23,110 bases of DNA from Spirochaetaceae bacterium (GTDB lineage: Bacteria; Spirochaetota; Spirochaetia; UBA9216): positions 1 to 23,110 of the forward strand of contig JAQQAK010000233.1 of assembly GCA_028527945.1 (NCBI GenBank). The letters are read 5' to 3'. This document shows positions 7,557 to 14,664 of this stretch, piece after piece (position 1 is the first letter of the stretch; each line of letters starts with the position of its first letter). Under the pieces are notes generated by a model. The model searched no databases. It was not told the DNA's origin and worked only from the letters and a program-made list of their open reading frames with translations. A program made the translations under genes and the position numbers.

Positions 7557-8568
7557 AAAACATTCGCTTCCAAGGGCAACAACATCTTTTGTTTTTTTAA
7601 TTTTGTTATTTATTGGTGTTGGACTGATAAACAGCTCTTTCTTGACACTTCAGAATATCATGCTGAATCTGAATAGTAGTGTTATTTATACAGTAGTCGC
7701 TATAGGTATTGCTTTTGTAATTATTACTGGTGAAATCGATGTGTCTGTAGGTGCTACTTTGGGTATATCTGCCGCAATATGCGGAACAATGGTAAGAGAT
7801 GGAAATCCTGTTCAAGGAATCATAATTGCGCTGCTTGTTGGCCTGTTTATAGGCTTGTTTAATGGTTTTGGAGTAACTGTTTTACGAATTCCTTCTATTA
7901 TAATGACATTGGGCGCAAATGGAATAATCCGGGGAATGATCTATGTTTACACAAATGGTAAATGGATTGAGAATATTCCTCTTGAGTTTAAAGCTCTTGC
8001 CCAGGCCAAGTTTTTAGGAATATTTACCTGGTTTTATTTTGCAACTCTTGTTGCGATGGTTTTAATCTATTTGTATATGACAAGAACACGTACTGGCCGT
8101 TATTTTAAAGCTGTAGGTGATAACCCTAATGGAGCCAATTTACTCGGGATTCCTGTTGTTGGAACCAAGATTGTCGCGTTTGTTTTATGCGGGCTTTTTG
8201 CTTCAATTGGCGGAATTATGTATGTAAGCCGGGTAGGATTTATTACTCCTATAGCAGGAAATGGATACGAGATGAAGGTAATTGCTGCCTGTGTCTTGGG
8301 TGGTATTAGTCTTACCGGAGGCGTTGGTTCTGTAATCGGTGCTACTATAGGTGCTGCCATAATGGCATCTATAAGTAGAGCTCTTGTTTTTCTTGGTTTT
8401 CCTTCTGACTATGACAATACTATTACAGGAATTCTCTTAATCGTTGTTGTCGTCTTTGATTCTGTCTTGCAGATAACATCAGCAGAAAAGGTCAGAAGAC
8501 AACGCTTGTCTGCCAAGATTGTGCATGCTGAAATATCTACACCGGAGGCTGTTGAAAATGAAAAATAA
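7549..8568 (+). CDS. lsrC: AI-2 import permease LsrC
   Basis: Inner-membrane permease of the LsrACDB importer, 339 residues (E. coli LsrC about 342), BPD_transp_2 family. It is hydrophobic throughout, with about ten membrane segments, and has the family stretches FVIITGEIDVSVGA and VLGGISLTGGVGSVIGA; the latter lies in the cytoplasmic loop that contacts the ATPase. The ATG at 7549 is chosen because GAGGAGG lies just upstream inside lsrA; the frame is open from a GTG seven codons earlier. It overlaps the lsrA stop by 8 bases and the next gene by 11, so the transporter subunits are translationally coupled. It forms a heterodimer with LsrD by family knowledge. Confidence 0.91.
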   Translation: MLKKHSLPRATTSFVFLILLFIGVGLINSSFLTLQNIMLNLNSSVIYTVVAIGIAFVIITGEIDVSVGATLGISAAICGTMVRDGNPVQGIIIALLVGLFIGLFNGFGVTVLRIPSIIMTLGANGIIRGMIYVYTNGKWIENIPLEFKALAQAKFLGIFTWFYFATLVAMVLIYLYMTRTRTGRYFKAVGDNPNGANLLGIPVVGTKIVAFVLCGLFASIGGIMYVSRVGFITPIAGNGYEMKVIAACVLGGISLTGGVGSVIGATIGAAIMASISRALVFLGFPSDYDNTITGILLIVVVVFDSVLQITSAEKVRRQRLSAKIVHAEISTPEAVENEK

Positions 8569-9577
8569 TACAACTTTGTTAAAGAAGAAGGTTATGCGTT
8601 GGGAAAGCTTTCTTGTTCTTATTCTTATTGCTGAAGTGTTTATTTTTGGACTTATCAATCCTAAGTTTTTACTTCCGAGGGTGTTTTTGGGAAGTATAAA
8701 CAACTTTATGACAATCTGTATTGTTTCATTGTTTGTTACTTTTGTTTTGATAACAGGTGGAATAGACATTCAGGCAGGTTCTATTGTTGGTTTGACTTCT
8801 ATCTTTATAGGTGTTTTATGGAATGATGCCGGAATGAACTTGTATGTTGCATGCTTTTTAGGATTGCTTCTTGGTGCTTTTTGTGGCGCTTTAAGCGGAT
8901 TCTTTATTGCTTTTACCGGAGTTCAATCGATGGTGGTCACTCTTGGCGGCTCGTTTTTGTATTCAGGCCTTGCCTTAATGGTAACAAACTTTTCATCTAC
9001 AGAATCTTATAAAGGTATAAGCGGATTTCCAAAGGAGTTTACTCATTTTGTTAAAGGAAGGATTTTTAACATAATTCCTAATCAGTTGGTAATCTTTCTG
9101 GTTCTTATTTTAATAACGTATTTACTGCTGCATCGAACCACGTACGGACGAAAGGTCTTTCTTTGTGGTGTTAACCAGAATGCAGCTGAGTATTGCGGTA
9201 TAAAAAGTAAGCTTATAATAATGAGCACATACATCCTTTCAGGAGTAGGGGCCTCTCTGGCTGGTATTTTGCTAACTGCTTATCTTGGAACTGCTAAAAC
9301 AGATCTTGGAAAAGAAATTACCTTACCTGTCATCACTGCTGTTGTGCTTGGAGGTACATCAAATCTTGGAGGAACAGGTGGAGTTATAGGAACGGCTCTT
9401 GCGGCAGTTGTTATTGGTATAATGCGTTTTGGTCTTTCTATGGCAGATGTTAATACACAATATCTTGATATACCGGTTGGAATCCTTCTCATTATTGCTG
9501 TTGCAATAAGGTTTGCTGGAACTAATCCGGCTATTTCAAAGTTTTTTAATAAGTTTAAGCATCCTTTAAAAAGATAA
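8558..9577 (+). CDS. lsrD: AI-2 import permease LsrD
   Basis: Second membrane permease of the importer, 339 residues (E. coli LsrD about 330). Hydrophobic segments run from about residue 15 to near the end. Family stretches include FVLITGGIDIQAGSIVGLTS, a MVVTLGG segment and VVLGGTSNLGGTGGVIGTAL (the ATPase-contact loop). The ATG at 8558 has CGGAGG about 9 bases upstream within lsrC. The reading frame extends 13 codons further upstream to a TTG, but that extension lacks a ribosome site. Start and lsrC stop overlap by 11 bases. The C-terminus is basic (FNKFKHPLKR), consistent with a cytoplasmic end. Confidence 0.9.
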   Translation: MKNNTTLLKKKVMRWESFLVLILIAEVFIFGLINPKFLLPRVFLGSINNFMTICIVSLFVTFVLITGGIDIQAGSIVGLTSIFIGVLWNDAGMNLYVACFLGLLLGAFCGALSGFFIAFTGVQSMVVTLGGSFLYSGLALMVTNFSSTESYKGISGFPKEFTHFVKGRIFNIIPNQLVIFLVLILITYLLLHRTTYGRKVFLCGVNQNAAEYCGIKSKLIIMSTYILSGVGASLAGILLTAYLGTAKTDLGKEITLPVITAVVLGGTSNLGGTGGVIGTALAAVVIGIMRFGLSMADVNTQYLDIPVGILLIIAVAIRFAGTNPAISKFFNKFKHPLKR

Positions 9578-9601
9578 GGATTTTTTTAATAAGTGATTCT
9601 T

Positions 9602-9620
9602 ACAACTGTGTAACAGTTGT
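9602..9620 (+). repeat. Stem-loop upstream of lsrB
   Basis: ACAACTGT-gta-ACAGTTGT: a perfect 8-bp stem with a 3-base loop, between the lsrD stop and the lsrB ribosome site. Its core ACTGTGTAACAGT is nearly the same as that of the hairpin after lsrB. It may cap the lsrB mRNA 5' end after processing. Confidence 0.6.
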
Positions 9621-9639
9621 TTAAAAATTGGAGGGAAAA

Positions 9640-10716
9640 ATGAAAAGAATACTTTTAATTGTATTGGTTTTGCTGATGGCTTCTACCGCAGTATTTGCGA
9701 ATGGTGATCAGGAAGGAACTTCTGGAAGTAAGAATGGAATTACTGTAGTATTTGTTCCAAAACTTAGTGGTAACGCTTTTTTTGAGTCAGCTAATGAGGG
9801 CGCTCAGGCATATGCTCAGAAAATGGGATTTACAGTTAAGTATGACGGAAACCCTGAGGCTTCCGTAGCAAATCAGGTTACTATTATTGATAATGCTATC
9901 AATAGTGGAGCAGATGCAATTTGTGTTTCTTCTGTTGACTCAACAGGTCTTGATGACATAATGGGAGAAGCAAAGAGTGCTGGACTTAAGGTTGTAACAT
10001 GGGACTCTGATGTTTCAGGTTTTGCGAGAAGCTTGATGGTTTCTCAGGGAACACCAGATATTCTTGGAAAAATGCTTGTAGATATGCTTGCAGATTCTTT
10101 AAAGGAAAGAGGTAAAGATCCTTCAACTGAAGCTATAAAGTATGTTTGGCATTATTCACAACCAACAGTTGCTGATCAGAATTCATGGCAGGTCGCAGGC
10201 GAAGAGTATATAAGAAATAATTATCCTAACTGGGTTAACGTTAATCCTAGTAATTATTATTCAGGACAAGATGCTGAAAAAGCTATTACTATAGGTGAAG
10301 CTATTCTTACAGCACATCCTGATATTGATGGTATAATTTGTAATGATTCTACAGCTCTTCCTGGTCAGGCTCAGGCTGCACAGAATCTTGGAATAAATAA
10401 AGATGATGTTTCTATTACAGGTTTTGCTTCACCAAACTCAATGAAAATGTATGCTAAAGCAGGTGTCTTGGCTCGTTGGGGACTTTGGGATTGTCAGGTA
10501 CAGGGAGCATTAGGCTGTTACCTTGCATATTATCTTGCAAGTGGAAATGAAGTTAAGGTCGGTGATAAAATTGATGTACCGGAAATCGGAACAGTAGAAG
10601 TTCTTCCTAACTCAGTACTTGATCCAAATGCTTATACAGCTGATGATTCAGGAGTAGTACTGATACCTGAAAGAACAGTTTTTACTGTTGATAATATGGA
10701 TAATTATAATTTCTAA
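9640..10716 (+). CDS. lsrB: AI-2-binding periplasmic protein LsrB
   Basis: Periplasmic receptor of the importer, 358 residues (LsrB of enterobacteria about 340). Signal peptide 1-20 ends VFA; mature start NGDQEG with no lipobox Cys. Matches to Salmonella/E. coli LsrB run the whole length: FVPKLSGNAFF, TWDSD, TVADQNSW, FGLWD-like GLWDCQVQG, VLLPER-like VLIPERTVF and YNF at the end. Of the six AI-2 contacts known in Salmonella (K35, D116, D166, Q167, P220, A222), the first four are present as K41, D122, D179 and Q180. P220 and A222 align with N235 and S237. The ATG at 9640 follows GGAGGG; a TTG four codons earlier overlaps that site and is rejected. It could bind AI-2 or a close relative. Confidence 0.9.
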   Translation: MKRILLIVLVLLMASTAVFANGDQEGTSGSKNGITVVFVPKLSGNAFFESANEGAQAYAQKMGFTVKYDGNPEASVANQVTIIDNAINSGADAICVSSVDSTGLDDIMGEAKSAGLKVVTWDSDVSGFARSLMVSQGTPDILGKMLVDMLADSLKERGKDPSTEAIKYVWHYSQPTVADQNSWQVAGEEYIRNNYPNWVNVNPSNYYSGQDAEKAITIGEAILTAHPDIDGIICNDSTALPGQAQAAQNLGINKDDVSITGFASPNSMKMYAKAGVLARWGLWDCQVQGALGCYLAYYLASGNEVKVGDKIDVPEIGTVEVLPNSVLDPNAYTADDSGVVLIPERTVFTVDNMDNYNF

Positions 10717-10742
10717 TTATATTATTAACTCAAAGGAATTGG

Positions 10743-10759
10743 CTACTGTGTTACAGTAG
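10743..10759 (+). repeat. Stem-loop downstream of lsrB
   Basis: CTACTGT-gtt-ACAGTAG: a 7-bp stem with a 3-base loop followed by TCTTTT, 26 bases after the lsrB stop and before lsrF. The core ACTGTGTTACAGT differs by one base from the hairpin before lsrB. It may act as a weak terminator or 3' mRNA stabiliser. Confidence 0.6.
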
Positions 10760-10789
10760 TCTTTTCCGTTTATATTAATGGAGGAAAAA

Positions 10790-11668
10790 ATGGCTGATAA
10801 AGATGGACTAAAAGTCGCTAAAAACTATGATCCTGAAACACCTTTTGGAAATAGCGGTTCTTTTCATGTAAAAGGTTCAAATAACCTTGATTGGGGAATG
10901 AAAAAGCATCTGTCTAATATCTTTGATCCTAAAAGTGGAAAAACAGTTATGTTCGCCTTTGATCATGGATATTTCATGGGATCTACAGCTGGTCTTGAAA
11001 GGCTTGATCTTGTTATTCCGAAATTATTACCTGCGGTTGATGTTCTTATGGGAACTCGTGGTGCAATAAGAACTTGTATCCCTGCTGATTCAAGAAAGGC
11101 TATTGCTTTAAGAGTTTCTTCCGGATCTTCAATGATTAATGATGATTTAAGTCATGAGATTGTTGCAGTTGATATGGAAGACTCAATAAGAATGAATGCT
11201 GATTGTATTGCTGTTCAGACCTTTATTGGTGCTGATGGTCAGCTTTCCAGTATTGATAACCTTTCAAAATGTATTAACGCTGGTTTAAGATACAGTATTC
11301 CTGTTCTCGGTGTTGTTGCGGTTGGTAAGGATATGGAAAGAACTGACAGGTTTTTTAAGCTTGCTACAAGAATTGTTGCAGAGATGGGCGCTAATATCGT
11401 AAAGTCTTATTACTGTGATAATTTTGAAGAAGTTGTTGCGGGATGTCCTGTTCCTATCGTAGTTGCTGGTGGTAAAAAGTTACCTGAAAAGGATGCTCTT
11501 ACACTGGCTTATAATGCAATCTCAGGTGGCGCTGCCGGATTAGATATGGGACGAAATATCTTCCAGAGCGAACATAGTCTTGAGATGGCTTTCGCAATCA
11601 GAAAAATTGTTCATGAAGGTTTTACTGATAAGGAAGCTTGGGAATTTTACCAGGATTCTATAAATTAG
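10790..11668 (+). CDS. lsrF: 3-hydroxy-2,4-pentadione 5-phosphate thiolase LsrF
   Basis: Class I aldolase-fold enzyme of 292 residues (E. coli LsrF about 291). In the known pathway it transfers an acetyl group from the isomerised phospho-AI-2 to CoA, yielding dihydroxyacetone phosphate and acetyl-CoA. Family features seen: LDWGMKKHLSNIF, KTVMFAFDHGYF (51-62, with the D58-H59 pair), VLMGTRGAIR, VGKDMERTDRFFKLATRI, the Schiff-base lysine K205 in ANIVKSYYC, CPVPIVVAGGKKLPE and GLDMGRNIFQS. The ATG at 10790 has GGAGGA upstream; an in-frame ATG four codons earlier overlaps that site. It is the last gene of the plus operon, followed by a strong terminator. Its usual partner LsrG is not encoded in the window. 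Confidence 0.94.
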   Translation: MADKDGLKVAKNYDPETPFGNSGSFHVKGSNNLDWGMKKHLSNIFDPKSGKTVMFAFDHGYFMGSTAGLERLDLVIPKLLPAVDVLMGTRGAIRTCIPADSRKAIALRVSSGSSMINDDLSHEIVAVDMEDSIRMNADCIAVQTFIGADGQLSSIDNLSKCINAGLRYSIPVLGVVAVGKDMERTDRFFKLATRIVAEMGANIVKSYYCDNFEEVVAGCPVPIVVAGGKKLPEKDALTLAYNAISGGAAGLDMGRNIFQSEHSLEMAFAIRKIVHEGFTDKEAWEFYQDSIN

Positions 11669-11690
11669 ACTTCGAAAACTTTTTGATTAT

Positions 11691-11726
11691 GGAGCTGGCT
11701 GTTATAACAACCAGCTCCTTTTTTTT
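11691..11726 (+). terminator. Rho-independent terminator of the lsrACDBF operon
   Basis: Stem GGAGCTGG / CCAGCTCC with an internally palindromic loop (TGTTATAACA) and eight T's directly after, 22 bases past the lsrF stop. A textbook intrinsic terminator. Confidence 0.93.
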
Positions 11727-11734
11727 ATTTACCG

Positions 11735-11749
11735 GGAAGGTTTAATACC
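11735..11749. repeat. Short dispersed repeat, copy 1
   Basis: GGAAGGTTTAATACC, present again at 14501-14515 in another intergenic region. The core AAGGT-ttaat-ACCTT is an inverted repeat here. Its identity is not known to me; it may be the edge of a decayed mobile or repeated unit. Confidence 0.5.
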
Positions 11750-11783
11750 TTGTTAAAAATCTCGGAACTCTGCGCCAAGGTTT

Positions 11784-11811
11784 TTGATTGCAAAGCATAC
11801 TTAATTATAAT
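11784..11811 (+). promoter_or_regulatory. Predicted promoter of manC, giving a (near-)leaderless mRNA
   Basis: TTGATT (11784-11789), a 16-base spacer and a perfect TATAAT (11806-11811). Transcription would start near 11818, at most about six bases before the ATG at 11823. No ribosome binding site lies between. Confidence 0.6.
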
Positions 11812-11822
11812 AGAATCCTTTC

Positions 11823-12917
11823 ATGAGATATTCACTAATTATGGCAGGCGGCAGCGGAACAAGGTTGTGGCCTATGAGTACGGCTGTTCAGCCTAAACAG
11901 CTTATTCCATTTGTTAATGGCAGAAGTCTTCTTCAAATTGCTTTTGAGCGTCTTGAAGGTCTTGTTGATGCAGATAAGCGATTTATTTGTGCTGGAAACG
12001 CGCACCACAATATTATAATAGAAAAACTTAACGGATTTGAGGCTAACCAATTTCTTGGAGAACCTTGCGGACGAGATACCTTGAATGCTCTTGCTTACAG
12101 TGCGGCCATTTTAAACAAAATTGATCCTGATGCTGTGATGGCAGTTTTTACCGCAGATCATATTATAGAACCAGTAGATCAATTTTTAAATATAGTTGAA
12201 ACAGGTTATGAAATAGCAGAAGAAAATGAGAATGCACTTGTAACTTTTGGTATAAAGCCAGAGTATGCGGCTACTGGTTTTGGCTATCTTGAACTTGGGG
12301 CTGATTATGCCAGTGGCGCGAAGGTTGTTGACAATTTTAAAGAAAAGCCAGAAAAAGCTGTTGCTGAAAAGTATTTAAATGCCGGTTCTGATAAATATCT
12401 TTGGAATAGTGGGATGTTTGTTTGGAAGGTTTCAACTCTGCTCAAATGTGTAGAGAAATATGAGCCTGAAAACTACTCTCTGATTATGAAGATTGCAGAT
12501 TCATGGGGGACAGATTCTTTTATTAATACTCTTGAAGAAATTTATCCAAAACTTAAAAAAATAAGTATAGATTTTGCTGTAATGGAACCTGCGTCACGAG
12601 ATTCTGATTTTACAGTAGCTGCTGTTCCAATGCCGCTTACATGGCTTGATATAGGTTCATGGCCAGCCTTTGCCGGTATTTGCGAAAAAGATAACGATCA
12701 AAACAGTCTTTCATCTGATAATAATTTTCTGATGGATTGTAATAATACCCTCGTGGCATCAGATGAAAAAGAGCATCTTGTTGCCGGAATTGGACTTGAT
12801 AATATGATTGTCATTCATACAGAAAAAGCTACTCTTGTTTGTCCTAAAGAGAGAAATCAGGATATTAAAAAATTATATAATGAAATAAAAGATAAATATG
12901 GAGATCAGTTTATTTAG
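11823..12917 (+). CDS. manC: Mannose-1-phosphate guanylyltransferase ManC (single-domain)
   Basis: A 364-residue cytoplasmic nucleotidyltransferase making GDP-mannose from mannose-1-phosphate and GTP, for mannose- or fucose-containing glycans. The N-terminal nucleotide-binding signature MAGGSGTRLWPMS (7-19) is followed by QPKQLIPF (23-30), GRDTLNA, FTADHI, the sugar-binding DNFKEKP and WNSGMFVW. It lacks the C-terminal phosphomannose isomerase domain of the roughly 470-residue bifunctional form. It stands alone between a terminator and an AT-rich gap, not in a polysaccharide cluster. There is no Shine-Dalgarno sequence before the ATG; the promoter sits immediately upstream. A downstream ATG at codon 7 is inside the conserved motif and is unlikely. 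Other sugar nucleotidyltransferases are less likely given WNSGMF. Confidence 0.9.
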   Translation: MRYSLIMAGGSGTRLWPMSTAVQPKQLIPFVNGRSLLQIAFERLEGLVDADKRFICAGNAHHNIIIEKLNGFEANQFLGEPCGRDTLNALAYSAAILNKIDPDAVMAVFTADHIIEPVDQFLNIVETGYEIAEENENALVTFGIKPEYAATGFGYLELGADYASGAKVVDNFKEKPEKAVAEKYLNAGSDKYLWNSGMFVWKVSTLLKCVEKYEPENYSLIMKIADSWGTDSFINTLEEIYPKLKKISIDFAVMEPASRDSDFTVAAVPMPLTWLDIGSWPAFAGICEKDNDQNSLSSDNNFLMDCNNTLVASDEKEHLVAGIGLDNMIVIHTEKATLVCPKERNQDIKKLYNEIKDKYGDQFI

Positions 12918-12934
12918 GATTTTTATAAAAATCC
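12917..12934. terminator. Palindrome at the end of manC (weak terminator)
   Basis: GGATTTTTATAAAAATCC, an 18-base perfect palindrome beginning at the last base of the manC stop, followed by GCTTTTAAT. It is AT-rich and so a weak terminator candidate. Confidence 0.45.
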
Positions 12935-13053
12935 GCTTTTAATAATAGCTCTTTCAAAACTCAAAAGGCTTTAGTCTCAGAGTTATTGAAAAAGTTGTCC
13001 ATAATACAAATAAATATAAAATTACAACTTGTTATACTATAAAACGCTCTCTC

Positions 13054-13230
13054 TCAAAATTCTGTTGGGAGAGAGTGTGAATCAAGGCAAGAAAAGATAC
13101 TGCTTATAAATAGTTGAATAACTGCTATAGAGCTGACTCTAAGAACCGATACCGCAATAGACTCATAAATCGGTAGATTGGGGTGCAATTCTTTTTCAGC
13201 AGATCTTATTTCTTCAATAGATCTTATCAT
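13054..13230 (-). pseudogene. Possible small gene or gene remnant (58 aa)
   Basis: ATG at 13230 to TGA at 13054 encodes 58 residues. It begins with a charged stretch (IEEIRSAEKELHP) followed by a hydrophobic one (VSSIAVIQLFISSIFSC), which reads like real protein. There is no ribosome binding site and the 3' end runs through a hairpin, so a decayed fragment is more likely than an active gene. Family unknown. Confidence 0.22.
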
Positions 13231-13237
13231 AGTTTTT

Positions 13238-13261
13238 ATGTTACTTTAGGGTAACATTTTT
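13238..13261 (+). terminator. Stem-loop with T-run upstream of the CPBP gene
   Basis: ATGTTAC-tttagg-GTAACAT followed by TTTTTA on the plus strand. It could stop read-through from manC or from a small transcript in the gap. Confidence 0.45.
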
Positions 13262-13358
13262 ATAGAATTTATAGTTTAACTCTTGAATAAGGAAGTTATT
13301 TTACGTTAAAGTTCGTAAAAAATTAAATATCTATTAACTCATAAGTATAAGGGAAATT

Positions 13359-14456
13359 ATGTATAAGAAATCTTATTTTTTTATTATGTTTTTTATTTTA
13401 TTTTCTACAGGTATATTTGCTCAGAATGTTTTTAGAACGCCCATACCTGTTTTACCGGAGTCAGATTTTACACCTGTAATAAGTAAAGTTGCAGATGGAT
13501 CTGAGGATGCAGATTCAACCGATCTTAGCTTACAGTCTCAATTAAAAAAAGACCTCGCAATAAATCAATTTCTTCCGGGTTACTGGCAGATTAAACATGG
13601 TAATAAAGCAGAAGGAATTGCTGAGATGTTTTCATGGCCTCTTATGATCGTAGGAAATATTTTGCTTGTTGATTACTTGATTGATAATGATATTTTTGAC
13701 TCTGAGTTTTATACTGAATCTAATAATTATCATTACTGTTGGTATTCTGAAGGCTTGGAGAATCCATCCAATAAGTGGGAAATGTATTCAGCCTTGGTTC
13801 TTTCTTCCGGAGCATCTTTTCTTTATTCTTATAGTTTATATTCTGCTGAAGAAGATTACTATAATATGGTCGATCCGAATTATTCAAAACAGTATGGAGA
13901 AACGCTTAGTATTGGCGATGTTTTAGCCGCGCCATGGCAACCTGAGAACTTATTGAACTTTGATTTTTTTCCTGTATATCCATTATTTGCGATGCTCGGA
14001 ACTATGGATTCATCAAGTTTTCAGGATATTGTAGATTATTTTAAAAGAGATAGTGTCTCTATTCTTGGGGCAGATGTTCATCCTGTCGCAGGTTTGGCAA
14101 TGGCATTAAGCGCGTCAATGCTTTTAGCAAATCTAAGCACTACAACAGAAGAGCTTACTTTTCGTAGTCACCTTTTGAGAGAAAAGGGAATTCATTTAAG
14201 TTCAATCACTTTTGGGGCAGTCCATCTTGCAAATATGACATTGCCTAATACTTCTGTAGAATCTACTATTTTTCAGGCATTATTTGCTACTCTTTTCGGC
14301 TATTATGCTGGCTATAAAACACAGGAAAACGGATATGATTTTAGACGAATGATTGCGCTTCATTTTTGGCATAATGTAACAGTAATGACTCTTGACTATA
14401 TTTTGAATCCTGATGAAGCTTATTATTTTACTATTGGTGCTGAGTTTTCTTTTTAA
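13359..14456 (+). CDS. CPBP-family intramembrane glutamic protease (CAAX-like), secreted-leader form
   Basis: A 365-residue membrane protein. It begins with a hydrophobic leader (1-21, ending IFAQ). The mid region QFLPGYWQIKHGNKAEGIAEM (70-90) resembles the DUF5683-type membrane motif found in spirochetes. The C-terminal third carries all three CPBP (Abi/CAAX) motifs: E264-E265-x3-R269, F285-x3-H289 and H335-x3-N339. In this family the first glutamate and the histidines form the active site in the membrane. Substrate unknown; roles in the family include peptide or prenyl-protein processing and bacteriocin immunity. AAGGGA lies 5 bases before the ATG. No operon partner is seen, and the next gene is convergent. 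Confidence 0.8.
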   Translation: MYKKSYFFIMFFILFSTGIFAQNVFRTPIPVLPESDFTPVISKVADGSEDADSTDLSLQSQLKKDLAINQFLPGYWQIKHGNKAEGIAEMFSWPLMIVGNILLVDYLIDNDIFDSEFYTESNNYHYCWYSEGLENPSNKWEMYSALVLSSGASFLYSYSLYSAEEDYYNMVDPNYSKQYGETLSIGDVLAAPWQPENLLNFDFFPVYPLFAMLGTMDSSSFQDIVDYFKRDSVSILGADVHPVAGLAMALSASMLLANLSTTTEELTFRSHLLREKGIHLSSITFGAVHLANMTLPNTSVESTIFQALFATLFGYYAGYKTQENGYDFRRMIALHFWHNVTVMTLDYILNPDEAYYFTIGAEFSF

Positions 14457-14500
14457 AGCTATTTTTTACGTAAGAAGAATACTTTAATTTTTAATCGCCT

Positions 14501-14515
14501 GGAAGGTTTAATACC
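14501..14515. repeat. Short dispersed repeat, copy 2
   Basis: GGAAGGTTTAATACC, identical to 11735-11749, here followed by CCGCCC. It lies between two convergent genes in a stretch (14480-14660) that is richer in G and C than its surroundings and has no ORF. Confidence 0.5.
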
Positions 14516-14664
14516 CCGCCCTTCTTTAGCAGGATTCTACATGCGGAATCTTCTATTTTGAAAGAGTATTTTTGTGTTGGGTAGAAAGCAGCGACTGTCT
14601 AAACCCGTTACTTGCAGAACCAACCTGTGTTTGCTCTGCTCCGGAGTGGTTGATTAGAATGAGT

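Larger units (their letters stand above)
12918..13358. other. AT-rich gap between manC and the CPBP protease gene
   Basis: 441 bases. Contents seen: the palindrome at the manC stop; a hairpin at 13044-13078 (ACGCTCTCTC / GAGAGAGTGT with one wobble); a possible small minus-strand ORF at 13054-13230; the direct repeat AGATCTTAT at 13201 and 13219; and a hairpin ATGTTAC / GTAACAT with a T-run at 13238-13261. The promoter of the next gene must lie in the last 100 bases but was not fixed. Confidence 0.5.

Noticed and set aside
6048..9577. Assignment of the plus-strand ABC genes as a ribose transporter
   Set aside because: The proteins are related to RbsA/RbsC, but the linked lsrB, lsrF, lsrK and lsrR genes and LsrA-type stretches such as GIYLVPQEP favour the Lsr system.
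10717..11822. lsrG after lsrF
   Set aside because: No ORF of about 95 residues with an antibiotic-biosynthesis-monooxygenase-like pattern is present; a strong terminator follows lsrF and the next gene is manC.
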